This document shows positions 36,851 to 49,170 of a DNA stretch of 64,000 bases, piece after piece. Positions within the stretch are counted from its first letter, which is position 1. Every line of letters begins with the position of its first letter. The DNA is from Salmonella bongori NCTC 12419 (GTDB lineage: Bacteria; Pseudomonadota; Gammaproteobacteria; Enterobacterales; Enterobacteriaceae), in contig NC_015761.1 in the NCBI RefSeq assembly GCF_000252995.1, positions 3,968,001 to 4,032,000 on the forward strand, given 5' to 3'. A program made the translations under genes and the position numbers. Under the pieces are notes generated by a model, which saw nothing but the letters and a program-made list of their open reading frames with translations, was not told where the DNA came from and searched no databases.

Positions 36851-37809
36851 AAGATAATACCGTTCCTCTGACGTTGATCTCACTCCTTGCTGACGGAGAG
36901 TTTCACTCAGGCGAGCAGTTAGGTGAACAGCTGGGAATGAGCCGTGCGGCAATTAATAAACATATCCAGACACTACGTGACTGGGGCGTAGATGTGTTTA
37001 CCGTTCCCGGAAAGGGGTATAGCTTACCGGAGCCCATCCAGTTGCTGGATGCCGAACGTATACACAGCCAGTTGGAGGGCGGTAAGGTTGTGGTATTACC
37101 TGTTATCGATTCAACGAATCAGTATTTACTTGATCGAATTGGCTCTCTGCACTCCGGCGATGCCTGTGTGGCAGAATACCAGCAGGCAGGGCGTGGTCGT
37201 CGTGGGCGTAAATGGTTCTCACCGTTTGGTGCGAACCTGTATCTCTCTATGTACTGGCGTCTGGAGCAGGGACCTGCAGCCGCGATAGGCTTAAGTCTGG
37301 TGATTGGGATCGTGATGGCAGAAGTGCTCCGTGAACTGGGCGCTGATAAGGTCCGCGTGAAGTGGCCTAACGATCTCTACCTGCAGGATCGCAAATTGGC
37401 CGGGATTCTGGTCGAGTTAACCGGTAAAACGGGTGATGCTGCACAGATAGTGATTGGTGCCGGAATTAACATGGCGATGCGTCGTGTCGAAGAGGGTGTA
37501 GTAAACCAGGGATGGATCAACCTACAGGAGGCCGGAATTATGCTCGATCGTAATACGCTGGCCGCGAAGCTGATTCATGAGCTACGAACCGCGCTTGAAC
37601 TTTTTGAACAGGAAGGGCTTTCTCCATATCTCTCACGCTGGGAAAAGCTGGATAATTTTATTCATCGTCCGGTAAAACTGATTATCGGCGACAAAGAAAT
37701 ATTCGGTATTTCTCGTGGTATTGATGCTCAGGGGGCCTTACTACTTGAACAGGATGGCGTAATTAAACCCTGGATGGGTGGGGAAATATCGTTGCGAAGC
37801 GCTGAATAA
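36847..37809 (+). CDS. birA: Biotin-protein ligase / biotin operon repressor
   Basis: The 320-residue bifunctional protein makes biotinoyl-AMP, biotinylates AccB, and represses the bio operon. The N-terminal winged helix-turn-helix ([20 protein letters not shown]) is at about residues 18-37. The biotin-adenylate loop [17 protein letters not shown] is near 115, and [19 protein letters not shown] near 172-190. It overlaps murB by 4 bp and ends at a terminator-like hairpin. Length equals E. coli BirA within one residue. Confidence 0.97.
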   Translation: MKDNTVPLTLISLLADGEFHSGEQLGEQLGMSRAAINKHIQTLRDWGVDVFTVPGKGYSLPEPIQLLDAERIHSQLEGGKVVVLPVIDSTNQYLLDRIGSLHSGDACVAEYQQAGRGRRGRKWFSPFGANLYLSMYWRLEQGPAAAIGLSLVIGIVMAEVLRELGADKVRVKWPNDLYLQDRKLAGILVELTGKTGDAAQIVIGAGINMAMRRVEEGVVNQGWINLQEAGIMLDRNTLAAKLIHELRTALELFEQEGLSPYLSRWEKLDNFIHRPVKLIIGDKEIFGISRGIDAQGALLLEQDGVIKPWMGGEISLRSAE

Positions 37810-37812
37810 TAA

Positions 37813-37838
37813 AAAGGGGAGTGGTTGCTCCCCTTTCT
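37813..37838. terminator. Terminator between convergent birA and coaA
   Basis: AAAGGGGAG-tggttg-CTCCCCTTT stem, with A residues upstream and T/C-rich sequence downstream, in the 33-bp gap between the two stop codons. It can serve both directions. Confidence 0.8.
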
Positions 37839-37842
37839 TCTG

Positions 37843-38793
37843 TTATTTTCTTAACCTAACCTGTTCAACCGCATGGTTTGCGCTCTTAGTCATAATCAGG
37901 CTAGCGCGCTCTCTTGTGGGTAAAATATTTTGCTTTAGATTCAGCCAGTTAATTTCTTTCCAAAGCGAAGCAGCAGTATTAATTGCCTCTTCTTTAGACA
38001 GTTTTGCATAATTGTGAAAATAAGAATCAGGATCGGTAAACGCCCCTTCACGGAATTTCAGGAAGCGATTGATATACCATGTCTGAAGAAGTTCTTCCGG
38101 CGCGTCAACGTAAATAGAGAAATCGACAAAATCAGAGACAAATACATGGTGTGGATCATGAGGATAATCCATGCCGCTTTGTAAAACATTTAAACCTTCA
38201 AGAATTAATATATCAGGTTGGGCGACGGTTTTATCCCCATCGGGAATAACGTCGTAGATCAAATGTGAATAGACAGGCGCTGTCACGTTCGGTACGCCTG
38301 ACTTGAGGTCAGAAACAAACTTCACCAGTCGGTGCATATCATACGATTCGGGAAAGCCCTTTTTCTTCATTAACCCACGGTCTTTTAACACCTGATTTGG
38401 GTGAAGAAAGCCGTCTGTAGTAATCAATTCAACGCGGCGGTGTTCCGGCCAGCGGCTAAGCAATGCTTGCAGAACGCGTGCAGTCGTGCTTTTACCAACC
38501 GCAACGCTGCCCGCGATGCTGATGATATAAGGAATTCGTTGGCCGTTGGTGCCTAAAAATTGTTCCAGAACGGCCTGGCGGCGCAGGTTTGAACTGATGT
38601 AAAAATTTAGCAAACGGGAAAGCGGTAAATATATTTCTGCAACTTCTTCCAGCGATAAATCTTCATTAATGCCTTTTAACTGCGCGATCTCATCTTCAGC
38701 CAGGGTCATTGGCACAGAATCACGAAGCGCAGCCCACTGACTGCGATCAAACTGTAGGTAAGGCGTCATTAACGATTGCTCTTTTATACTCAT
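37843..38793 (-). CDS. coaA: Pantothenate kinase (type I)
   Basis: The 316-residue enzyme phosphorylates pantothenate, the first and controlling step of coenzyme A synthesis, with feedback by CoA. The P-loop [12 protein letters not shown] is near residue 95. [10 protein letters not shown] near 125 and [13 protein letters not shown] are family marks. The ATG at 38793 (MSIKEQ) matches E. coli; another ATG lies two codons upstream and cannot be excluded. It converges on birA and is divergent from the tRNA-tufB operon. Confidence 0.96.
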   Translation of the reverse strand: MSIKEQSLMTPYLQFDRSQWAALRDSVPMTLAEDEIAQLKGINEDLSLEEVAEIYLPLSRLLNFYISSNLRRQAVLEQFLGTNGQRIPYIISIAGSVAVGKSTTARVLQALLSRWPEHRRVELITTDGFLHPNQVLKDRGLMKKKGFPESYDMHRLVKFVSDLKSGVPNVTAPVYSHLIYDVIPDGDKTVAQPDILILEGLNVLQSGMDYPHDPHHVFVSDFVDFSIYVDAPEELLQTWYINRFLKFREGAFTDPDSYFHNYAKLSKEEAINTAASLWKEINWLNLKQNILPTRERASLIMTKSANHAVEQVRLRK

Positions 38794-39150
38794 AAGCATA
38801 TTTCTGGCTGCTATTGCTACATCAGTTCAGCGATGAACGGGGCCATCCCTGACATGCAACAGCACGTCACATTAAAGTTAATTTGGACAATGGGCAGGAG
38901 GGTAACACCAGATGGGGAGGAATAATAAGAAAAAATCTCGCTGCGAAAGCTATCCCTGAGAAGCAATGTGACGAATATACCAGATACAGAAGATCGCTTT
39001 TTATCGACGTAGTGTTAAAACGCTACGCCGTATCCGGACTGGGCAGCCAGCAAAGTGCCGAAAATTTATGCTCTCTTGTTTGAAATTAGCACATTTTTGT
39101 CTCTTATAGCGCAAAATGTGAGCGATAGAACATTTTATGCAATTTTTTAG
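38794..39150. other. coaA-thrU intergenic region
   Basis: About 400 bases without a convincing gene between coaA and the tRNA-tufB operon; the last part is the promoter described separately. A 66-codon open frame at 38883 has no ribosome site or recognisable motif. The region must hold the coaA promoter and, next to 39150, AT-rich UP-like DNA. Confidence 0.6.
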
Positions 39151-39179
39151 TTGCATGAGCACGCAGGTCTCCATAGAAT
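39151..39179 (+). promoter_or_regulatory. Promoter of the thrU-tyrU-glyT-thrT-tufB operon
   Basis: TTGCAT (39151-39156), 17-bp spacer, TAGAAT (39174-39179), followed by the GC-rich discriminator gcgcgc typical of stringently controlled promoters. The upstream aattttttag tract may act as an UP element. It matches the E. coli tufB operon promoter. Confidence 0.88.
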
Positions 39180-39193
39180 GCGCGCTACTTGAT

Positions 39194-39269
<76 letters not shown>

Positions 39270-39277
39270 TCAAGTCC

Positions 39278-39362
<85 letters not shown>

Positions 39363-39478
39363 TTTTCGGCCGCGCGATAGCGCAGCCCGAGACGATAAGT
39401 TCGCTTACCGGCTCGAATAAAGAGAGTTTCTCTCGATATTCAGTGCAGAATGAAAATCAGGTAGCCGAGTTCCAGGAT

Positions 39479-39553
<75 letters not shown>

Positions 39554-39559
39554 AGATGT

Positions 39560-39635
39560 GCTGATATAGCTCAGTTGGTAGAGCGCACCCTTGGTAAGGG
39601 TGAGGTCGGCAGTTCGAATCTGCCTATCAGCACCA
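39560..39635 (+). tRNA. thrT: tRNA-Thr (GGT)
   Basis: A 76-nt tRNA with anticodon GGT in CTTGGTAAG and encoded CCA. It ends 115 bp before tufB and is co-transcribed with it. Confidence 0.97.
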
Positions 39636-39714
39636 CTTCTTTTCTCCTTCCTGTTTTTCTCTTCTGTTTATTAGCATTCAACAAGTCGGGCGTGTTGCCT
39701 GGTTGATGTGGTGA

Positions 39715-40935
<1,221 letters not shown>

Positions 40936-40965
40936 TTGCTGATAATATTTGACGCAATGCGCAAT

Positions 40966-40992
40966 AAAAGGGCATCATTTGATGCCCTTTTT
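40966..40992 (+). terminator. tufB terminator
   Basis: AAAAGGGCATC-attt-GATGCCCTTTTT stem with T run, 30 bp after the tufB stop codon. Confidence 0.93.
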
Positions 40993-41049
40993 GCACGCTT
41001 TCACACCAGAACCTGGCTCATCAGTGATTTTATTTGTCATAATCATTGC

Positions 41050-41078
41050 TGAGACAGGCTCTGTAGAGGGCGTATAAT
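41050..41078 (+). promoter_or_regulatory. secE-nusG promoter
   Basis: A perfect TATAAT at 41073-41078 with a weak -35 (tgagac at 41050-41055, 17-bp spacer). Position and sequence agree with the E. coli secE promoter. Confidence 0.75.
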
Positions 41079-41164
41079 CCGAAAGGCGAATAAGCGTTTC
41101 GATTTGGATTGCCTCGCGATTGCGGGGTGAAAATGTTTGTAGAATACTTCTGACAGGTTGGTTT

Positions 41165-41548
41165 ATGAGTGCGAATACCGAAGCTCAAGGGAGCGGGCGC
41201 GGCCTGGAAGCGATGAAGTGGATAGTTGTTGCCGTATTGCTGATCGTCGCAATCGTCGGCAACTACCTCTATCGCGACATGATGCTGCCGCTGCGTGCGC
41301 TGGCCGTAGTAATTCTGATTGCTGCAGCGGGTGGTGTCGCGCTGTTGACGACAAAAGGTAAAGCAACCGTTGCTTTTGCCCGTGAAGCGAGAACCGAAGT
41401 CCGTAAGGTCATTTGGCCAACTCGCCAGGAAACGCTACACACCACGTTGATCGTTGCTGCGGTTACCGCAGTTATGTCACTGATCCTGTGGGGACTGGAT
41501 GGTATTCTGGTTCGCCTGGTATCCTTTATCACTGGCCTGAGGTTCTGA
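41165..41548 (+). CDS. secE: Protein translocase subunit SecE
   Basis: The 127-residue inner-membrane subunit clamps SecY in the SecYEG channel. Three transmembrane helices are seen (about residues 19-36, 43-63 and 93-115); the conserved amphipathic [17 protein letters not shown] precedes the third. The ATG at 41165 matches E. coli; the frame is open 15 codons upstream without homology. nusG begins 1 bp after its stop, so the two form a coupled operon. Confidence 0.97.
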   Translation: MSANTEAQGSGRGLEAMKWIVVAVLLIVAIVGNYLYRDMMLPLRALAVVILIAAAGGVALLTTKGKATVAFAREARTEVRKVIWPTRQETLHTTLIVAAVTAVMSLILWGLDGILVRLVSFITGLRF

Positions 41549-41549
41549 G

Positions 41550-42095
41550 ATGTCTGAAGCACCTAAAAAGCGCTGGTACGTCGTTCAGGCGTTTTCCGGT
41601 TTTGAGGGCCGCGTAGCCACATCGCTACGTGAGCATATCAAATTACACAATATGGAAGAGTTATTTGGCGATGTCATGGTCCCGACCGAAGAAGTGGTCG
41701 AAATCCGTGGCGGCCAGCGTCGCAAAAGCGAGCGTAAATTCTTCCCAGGCTACGTGCTGGTTCAGATGGTCATGAACGACGCAAGCTGGCACCTGGTGCG
41801 CAGCGTGCCGCGCGTGATGGGCTTTATCGGCGGTACGTCTGACCGTCCGGCGCCGATCAGCGATAAAGAAGTCGATGCAATCATGAACCGCCTGCAGCAG
41901 GTTGGCGATAAACCACGGCCGAAAACGTTGTTCGAACCGGGCGAAATGGTTCGTGTTAACGATGGTCCGTTTGCCGACTTTAATGGCGTTGTCGAAGAAG
42001 TCGATTACGAGAAGTCTCGCCTGAAAGTGTCTGTTTCTATCTTTGGTCGTGCGACCCCGGTAGAACTGGATTTCAGTCAGGTTGAGAAAGCGTAA
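41550..42095 (+). CDS. nusG: Transcription termination/antitermination factor NusG
   Basis: The 181-residue factor binds RNA polymerase through its N-terminal NGN domain ([18 protein letters not shown]) and Rho or ribosomal protein S10 through its C-terminal KOW domain ([20 protein letters not shown], near 130). It acts in rRNA antitermination, Rho termination and transcription-translation coupling. It is in an operon with secE and is followed by a perfect 12-bp hairpin that overlaps the next promoter. Confidence 0.98.
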   Translation: MSEAPKKRWYVVQAFSGFEGRVATSLREHIKLHNMEELFGDVMVPTEEVVEIRGGQRRKSERKFFPGYVLVQMVMNDASWHLVRSVPRVMGFIGGTSDRPAPISDKEVDAIMNRLQQVGDKPRPKTLFEPGEMVRVNDGPFADFNGVVEEVDYEKSRLKVSVSIFGRATPVELDFSQVEKA

Positions 42096-42134
42096 TACTA
42101 CGATCAAAAAAGCAGCGATCTAATCGTTGCATGA

Positions 42135-42173
42135 GGCGCGAAATTGACATACAATTTCGCGCCTTTTGTTTTT
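42135..42173 (+). terminator. nusG terminator overlapping the rplK promoter
   Basis: GGCGCGAAATTG (42135-42146) and CAATTTCGCGCC (42152-42163) form a perfect 12-bp stem followed by TTTTGTTTTT. The sequence TTGACA (42144-42149), the likely -35 of the rplK-rplA promoter, lies at the stem top and in the loop. Confidence 0.88.
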
Positions 42174-42175
42174 AT
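42144..42175 (+). promoter_or_regulatory. rplK-rplA (L11 operon) promoter
   Basis: TTGACA at 42144 with an AT-rich -10 area (tgtttttat, 42167-42175). The exact -10 hexamer is uncertain because spacing to the best match is long. The 77-nt leader to rplK (42176-42252) should contain the L1 repressor target known from E. coli. Confidence 0.5.
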
Positions 42176-42222
42176 GGGCCATGTGTCCGTAAAGCGATAT
42201 TTATTACGGGGAGCTTCTCTGA

Positions 42223-43389
<1,167 letters not shown>

Positions 43390-43397
43390 GATTAGTC

Positions 43398-43426
43398 TTT
43401 ACGTGGGCGGTGAATTTGTCTACAAT
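43398..43426 (+). promoter_or_regulatory. rplJ (L10 operon) promoter
   Basis: TTTACG (43398-43403), 17-bp spacer, TACAAT (43421-43426), only 9 bp after the rplA stop codon. It corresponds to the main promoter of the rplJL-rpoBC operon in E. coli. Confidence 0.88.
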
Positions 43427-43460
43427 TTACCCCCCACGTATTCTGCTGAAATAAGCAGAA

Positions 43461-43563
43461 CACTATGCGAGTCATTCGGATTGCAGCAAAGTAGCAAGTA
43501 AGCGAATCGCCAGGAGTGTCGTTCACTACGTGACTGGTGTGAGCGAGAACAGCTAACATAGTG
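43461..43563. repeat. ERIC-like element in the rplJ leader
   Basis: A 103-nt imperfect palindrome with perfect 7-bp ends CACTATG and CATAGTG. The core cgccaggagtgtcgttcact and the flank actggtgtgagcgagaacag resemble the ERIC consensus in forward orientation. It lies about 30 bp downstream of the promoter, so it is transcribed in the mRNA leader. Confidence 0.7.
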
Positions 43564-43589
43564 CGGTTCGAAGGGCGAAGACATAGAAA

Positions 43590-43805
43590 GAATTTGTTCG
43601 TTGGAGCCTGGCCTATCCAGGCCTCCGTCGAAGACCGCAGGTGTTTCGTAAGAGACTTAATCCCCTGCGTAGACGGTGACAGAACGCTAAGATTATTTTT
43701 AAAGTACTCTTTGGCTTGTTTCTGCTCACCGTATTAAGACGCTCTTCTCGTTGAGATGAGTGAAGTGAGTTCCGGAACTTGAGTTCCGGCAAACATCCAG
43801 GAGCA
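43590..43805 (+). promoter_or_regulatory. L10 leader: autoregulatory site of rplJ-rplL
   Basis: The segment from ttggagcctggcctatccag through ccctgcgtagacggtgacag and gcttgtttctgctcaccgta to the rplJ ribosome site matches the E. coli leader that binds the L10-L12 complex and shuts off rplJ translation. Together with the ERIC-like element it fills the 422-bp gap. Confidence 0.8.
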
Positions 43806-43811
43806 AAGCTA

Positions 43812-44309
43812 ATGGCTTTAAATCTTCAAGACAAACAAGCGATTGTTGCTGAAGTCAGCGAAGTAGCCAAAGGCGCGCTGTCTGCAGTAGTTGCGGATTC
43901 CCGTGGCGTCACTGTAGATAAAATGACTGAACTGCGTAAAGCAGGTCGTGAAGCTGGCGTTTACATGCGTGTTGTTCGTAACACCCTGCTGCGCCGCGTC
44001 GTTGAAGGTACTCAGTTCGAGTGCCTGAAAGACACGTTTGTTGGTCCGACCCTGATTGCATACTCTATGGAACACCCGGGCGCTGCTGCTCGTCTGTTCA
44101 AAGAGTTCGCGAAAGCGAATGCAAAATTTGAGGTCAAAGCCGCTGCCTTTGAAGGTGAGCTGATCCCGGCGTCTCAGATCGACCGCCTGGCAACTCTGCC
44201 GACCTACGAAGAAGCAATTGCACGCCTGATGGCAACCATGAAAGAAGCTTCGGCTGGCAAACTGGTTCGCACACTGGCTGCTGTACGCGATGCGAAAGAA
44301 GCTGCGTAA
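43812..44309 (+). CDS. rplJ: Large-subunit ribosomal protein L10
   Basis: The 165-residue protein anchors L7/L12 dimers on the ribosomal stalk and represses its operon. The ATG at 43812 ([12 protein letters not shown]) behind caggagc is the E. coli start; the frame is open 11 codons upstream in the leader without meaning. The C-terminal helix that carries L12 dimers is at about residues 135-165. It is followed by rplL after 66 bp. Confidence 0.98.
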
Positions 44310-44375
44310 TCGCAGTTATCTTTATCAAGCATTTGCTTACGTATAAACTTATTCTGATATTCAGGAACAATTTAA

Positions 44376-44747
<372 letters not shown>

Positions 44748-44786
44748 GCCAACCCTTCCGGTTGCAGCCTGAGAAATCAGGCTGAT

Positions 44787-44817
44787 GGCTGGTGACTTTT
44801 TAGTCACCAGCCTTTTT
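44787..44817 (+). terminator. rplL-rpoB attenuator
   Basis: GGCTGGTGAC-tttttA-GTCACCAGCC stem and T run, 39 bp after rplL. In E. coli this partial terminator lets only a fraction of transcripts reach rpoBC. Confidence 0.9.
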
Positions 44818-44902
44818 GCGCTGTAAGGCGCCAGTAGCGTTTCACACTGTTTGACTACTGCTGTGCCTTTCAATGCTTGTTTCTATCGACGACTTAATAT
44901 AC

Positions 44903-44934
44903 TGCGACAGAGCGTTCGCTCTGTGTAAATCGCA
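44903..44934 (+). promoter_or_regulatory. RNase III processing hairpin before rpoB
   Basis: TGCGA-CAGAGCG-TT-CGCTCTG-TGTAAA-TCGCA folds into a nested hairpin, at the position of the known E. coli RNase III site in the rplL-rpoB gap. The remaining part of the 318-bp gap shows no gene. Confidence 0.75.
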
Positions 44935-45065
44935 ATGAAATGGTTTAAGCGTGATAGCAACAGGCATTGCGGAAAGTATCCATTTTCCGGTCAACAAAAT
45001 AGTGTTGCACAAACTGTCCGCTCAATGGACAGATGGGTCGACTTGTCAGCGAGCTGAGGAACCCT

Positions 45066-48000
45066 ATGGTTTACTCCTATACCGAGAAAAAACGTATTCG
45101 TAAGGATTTTGGTAAACGTCCACAAGTTCTGGATGTGCCTTATCTCCTTTCTATCCAGCTTGACTCGTTTCAGAAGTTTATCGAGCAAGATCCTGAAGGG
45201 CAGTATGGTCTGGAAGCCGCCTTCCGTTCCGTATTCCCGATTCAGAGCTACAGCGGTAATTCCGAGCTGCAATACGTCAGCTACCGTCTTGGCGAACCGG
45301 TGTTTGACGTTCAGGAATGTCAGATCCGTGGCGTGACCTACTCCGCACCGCTGCGCGTCAAGCTGCGTCTGGTGATCTACGAGCGCGAAGCGCCGGAAGG
45401 CACCGTTAAAGACATTAAAGAACAAGAAGTCTACATGGGCGAAATTCCGCTCATGACTGACAACGGTACCTTTGTTATCAACGGTACTGAGCGTGTTATC
45501 GTTTCTCAGCTGCACCGTAGTCCTGGCGTCTTCTTTGACTCCGACAAAGGTAAAACCCACTCTTCGGGTAAAGTGCTGTATAACGCGCGTATCATCCCTT
45601 ACCGTGGTTCCTGGCTGGACTTCGAATTCGATCCGAAGGATAACCTGTTCGTACGTATCGACCGTCGCCGTAAACTGCCTGCGACCATTATTCTGCGTGC
45701 GCTGAACTACACCACTGAACAGATCCTTGACCTGTTCTTTGAAAAAGTCGTTTTCGAAATCCGCGACAACAAGTTGCAGATGGAGCTGATTCCAGAACGT
45801 CTGCGTGGCGAAACCGCATCGTTCGATATCGAAGCCAACGGCAAAGTGTACGTTGAAAAAGGCCGTCGTATTACCGCGCGCCATATTCGCCAACTGGAAA
45901 AAGATGATATCAAACATATCGAAGTTCCGGTTGAGTACATCGCGGGTAAAGTCGCGTCTAAAGACTACGTTGACGAGTCTACTGGCGAGCTGATCTGTGC
46001 AGCGAACATGGAGCTGAGTCTGGATCTGCTGGCTAAGCTGAGCCAGGCCGGTCACAAGCGTATCGAAACGCTGTTCACCAACGATCTGGACCACGGCCCG
46101 TATATTTCTGAAACGATTCGTGTCGACCCCACTAACGATCGCCTGAGCGCGCTGGTAGAAATCTACCGCATGATGCGTCCGGGTGAGCCGCCGACTCGTG
46201 AAGCGGCTGAAAGCCTGTTTGAGAATCTGTTCTTCTCTGAAGACCGCTACGATCTGTCTGCGGTTGGTCGTATGAAGTTCAACCGTTCTCTGCTGCGTGA
46301 CGAAATCGAGGGTTCCGGCATACTGAGCAAAGACGACATCATTGATGTCATGAAAAAGCTCATCGATATCCGTAACGGTAAAGGCGAAGTGGACGATATC
46401 GACCACCTCGGCAACCGTCGTATTCGTTCCGTTGGCGAAATGGCGGAAAACCAGTTCCGCGTTGGCCTGGTCCGTGTAGAGCGTGCGGTGAAAGAGCGTC
46501 TGTCTCTGGGCGATCTGGATACCCTGATGCCTCAGGATATGATCAACGCCAAGCCGATTTCCGCCGCAGTGAAAGAGTTCTTCGGCTCCAGCCAGCTGTC
46601 TCAGTTTATGGACCAGAACAACCCGCTGTCTGAGATTACGCACAAACGTCGTATCTCCGCACTCGGTCCAGGCGGTCTGACCCGTGAACGCGCAGGCTTT
46701 GAAGTTCGAGACGTACACCCGACGCACTACGGTCGCGTATGTCCTATCGAAACGCCTGAAGGTCCGAACATCGGTCTGATTAACTCCCTGTCAGTGTATG
46801 CACAGACCAACGAATATGGCTTCCTTGAGACGCCGTACCGTCGTGTTGTTGATGGCGTGGTCACTGATGAAATTCATTACCTGTCTGCTATCGAAGAAGG
46901 CAACTACGTCATCGCTCAGGCGAACTCCAACCTGGATGACGAAGGCCACTTTGTAGAAGATCTGGTAACCTGCCGTAGCAAAGGCGAGTCCAGCTTGTTC
47001 AGCCGCGATCAGGTTGACTACATGGACGTTTCCACCCAGCAGGTGGTATCCGTCGGTGCGTCCCTGATCCCGTTCCTGGAACACGATGACGCCAACCGTG
47101 CATTGATGGGTGCGAACATGCAACGTCAGGCGGTTCCGACTCTGCGCGCTGATAAGCCGCTGGTTGGTACCGGTATGGAACGTGCTGTTGCTGTTGACTC
47201 CGGTGTAACTGCGGTAGCTAAACGTGGCGGTACTGTTCAGTATGTGGATGCATCCCGTATCGTTATCAAAGTTAACGAAGACGAGATGTACCCGGGCGAA
47301 GCAGGTATCGACATCTACAACCTGACCAAATACACCCGTTCTAACCAGAACACCTGTATCAACCAGATGCCATGCGTATCTCTGGGTGAGCCAGTTGAGC
47401 GCGGCGACGTGCTGGCAGACGGTCCGTCTACTGATCTTGGTGAACTGGCGCTGGGTCAGAACATGCGCGTAGCGTTCATGCCGTGGAACGGTTACAACTT
47501 CGAAGACTCCATCCTCGTGTCCGAGCGTGTTGTCCAGGAAGACCGTTTCACTACTATCCACATTCAGGAACTGGCGTGTGTGTCCCGTGATACTAAGCTG
47601 GGGCCGGAAGAGATCACCGCTGACATCCCGAACGTGGGTGAAGCTGCGCTCTCCAAACTGGATGAATCCGGTATCGTATACATCGGTGCGGAAGTGACCG
47701 GTGGCGATATTCTGGTCGGTAAGGTTACGCCGAAAGGTGAAACCCAACTGACACCGGAAGAGAAGCTGCTGCGTGCGATCTTCGGTGAGAAAGCCTCTGA
47801 CGTTAAAGACTCTTCTCTGCGCGTACCAAACGGTGTTTCCGGTACGGTTATCGACGTTCAGGTCTTTACCCGCGATGGCGTAGAAAAAGACAAGCGTGCG
47901 CTGGAAATCGAAGAAATGCAGCTCAAGCAGGCGAAGAAAGACCTGTCTGAAGAGTTGCAGATCCTTGAGGCGGGCCTGTTTAGCCGTATTCGTGCGGTGC

Positions 48001-49094
48001 TGGTTTCCGGTGGCGTTGAAGCTGAGAAGCTTGACAAACTGCCACGCGATCGCTGGCTGGAACTCGGTCTGACCGACGAAGAGAAACAAAATCAGCTGGA
48101 ACAACTGGCTGAGCAGTATGACGAACTGAAACACGAGTTCGAGAAAAAACTCGAAGCGAAACGCCGTAAAATCACTCAGGGCGACGATCTGGCACCGGGC
48201 GTGCTGAAGATTGTTAAGGTATATCTGGCGGTTAAACGCCGTATCCAGCCTGGTGACAAGATGGCGGGCCGTCATGGTAACAAGGGTGTAATTTCTAAGA
48301 TCAACCCGATCGAAGATATGCCTTACGATGAAAACGGTACGCCCGTAGACATCGTACTGAACCCGCTGGGCGTACCGTCTCGTATGAACATCGGTCAGAT
48401 TCTGGAAACCCACCTGGGTATGGCTGCGAAAGGTATTGGCGACAAGATTAATGCCATGCTGAAACAGCAGCAAGAAGTCGCAAAACTGCGCGAATTCATC
48501 CAGCGTGCTTACGATCTGGGCGCCGACGTTCGTCAGAAAGTCGACCTGAGCACCTTCAGTGATGAAGAAGTGCTGCGTCTGGCAGAAAACCTGCGCAAAG
48601 GTATGCCAATCGCAACGCCAGTGTTCGACGGTGCGAAAGAGGCGGAAATTAAAGAGCTGCTGAAACTGGGCGACCTGCCGACCTCCGGTCAGATCACCCT
48701 GTTCGATGGCCGTACCGGTGAACAGTTCGAGCGTCCGGTAACCGTAGGTTACATGTATATGCTGAAACTGAACCACCTGGTCGACGATAAGATGCACGCT
48801 CGTTCCACCGGTTCTTACAGCCTGGTTACTCAGCAGCCGCTGGGTGGTAAGGCGCAGTTCGGTGGTCAGCGCTTCGGGGAGATGGAAGTGTGGGCGCTGG
48901 AAGCTTACGGCGCCGCCTACACCCTGCAAGAAATGCTCACCGTTAAGTCTGATGACGTCAACGGTCGTACCAAGATGTATAAGAACATCGTGGACGGCAA
49001 CCATCAGATGGAACCGGGTATGCCGGAATCCTTCAACGTACTGTTGAAAGAGATCCGCTCGCTGGGCATCAACATCGAACTGGAAGACGAGTAA
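45066..49094 (+). CDS. rpoB: RNA polymerase beta subunit
   Basis: The 1342-residue subunit forms one pincer of RNA polymerase. The start ATG at 45066 ([15 protein letters not shown]) equals E. coli. The rifampicin-binding cluster near 507-533, read as [19 protein letters not shown] then [14 protein letters not shown], has the sensitive wild-type residues (Asp516, His526, Ser531). [15 protein letters not shown] near 1065 contacts the initiating nucleotide. It is cotranscribed with rpoC, which starts 76 bp later. Confidence 0.99.
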   Translation: MVYSYTEKKRIRKDFGKRPQVLDVPYLLSIQLDSFQKFIEQDPEGQYGLEAAFRSVFPIQSYSGNSELQYVSYRLGEPVFDVQECQIRGVTYSAPLRVKLRLVIYEREAPEGTVKDIKEQEVYMGEIPLMTDNGTFVINGTERVIVSQLHRSPGVFFDSDKGKTHSSGKVLYNARIIPYRGSWLDFEFDPKDNLFVRIDRRRKLPATIILRALNYTTEQILDLFFEKVVFEIRDNKLQMELIPERLRGETASFDIEANGKVYVEKGRRITARHIRQLEKDDIKHIEVPVEYIAGKVASKDYVDESTGELICAANMELSLDLLAKLSQAGHKRIETLFTNDLDHGPYISETIRVDPTNDRLSALVEIYRMMRPGEPPTREAAESLFENLFFSEDRYDLSAVGRMKFNRSLLRDEIEGSGILSKDDIIDVMKKLIDIRNGKGEVDDIDHLGNRRIRSVGEMAENQFRVGLVRVERAVKERLSLGDLDTLMPQDMINAKPISAAVKEFFGSSQLSQFMDQNNPLSEITHKRRISALGPGGLTRERAGFEVRDVHPTHYGRVCPIETPEGPNIGLINSLSVYAQTNEYGFLETPYRRVVDGVVTDEIHYLSAIEEGNYVIAQANSNLDDEGHFVEDLVTCRSKGESSLFSRDQVDYMDVSTQQVVSVGASLIPFLEHDDANRALMGANMQRQAVPTLRADKPLVGTGMERAVAVDSGVTAVAKRGGTVQYVDASRIVIKVNEDEMYPGEAGIDIYNLTKYTRSNQNTCINQMPCVSLGEPVERGDVLADGPSTDLGELALGQNMRVAFMPWNGYNFEDSILVSERVVQEDRFTTIHIQELACVSRDTKLGPEEITADIPNVGEAALSKLDESGIVYIGAEVTGGDILVGKVTPKGETQLTPEEKLLRAIFGEKASDVKDSSLRVPNGVSGTVIDVQVFTRDGVEKDKRALEIEEMQLKQAKKDLSEELQILEAGLFSRIRAVLVSGGVEAEKLDKLPRDRWLELGLTDEEKQNQLEQLAEQYDELKHEFEKKLEAKRRKITQGDDLAPGVLKIVKVYLAVKRRIQPGDKMAGRHGNKGVISKINPIEDMPYDENGTPVDIVLNPLGVPSRMNIGQILETHLGMAAKGIGDKINAMLKQQQEVAKLREFIQRAYDLGADVRQKVDLSTFSDEEVLRLAENLRKGMPIATPVFDGAKEAEIKELLKLGDLPTSGQITLFDGRTGEQFERPVTVGYMYMLKLNHLVDDKMHARSTGSYSLVTQQPLGGKAQFGGQRFGEMEVWALEAYGAAYTLQEMLTVKSDDVNGRTKMYKNIVDGNHQMEPGMPESFNVLLKEIRSLGINIELEDE

Positions 49095-49170
49095 TTCTCG
49101 CTCAAACAGGTCACTGCTGCCGGGGTAAAACCCGGCAGCGGAATGTGCTAACTCCGACGGGAGCAAATCC

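Noticed and set aside
38883..39083. 66-codon open frame upstream of the tRNA operon
   Set aside because: No ribosome site, no homology that I recognise, and random-looking composition in a promoter region.
46580..46700. Rifampicin-resistance changes in rpoB
   Set aside because: The cluster residues (Gln513, Asp516, His526, Arg529, Ser531, Leu533) are all wild type.
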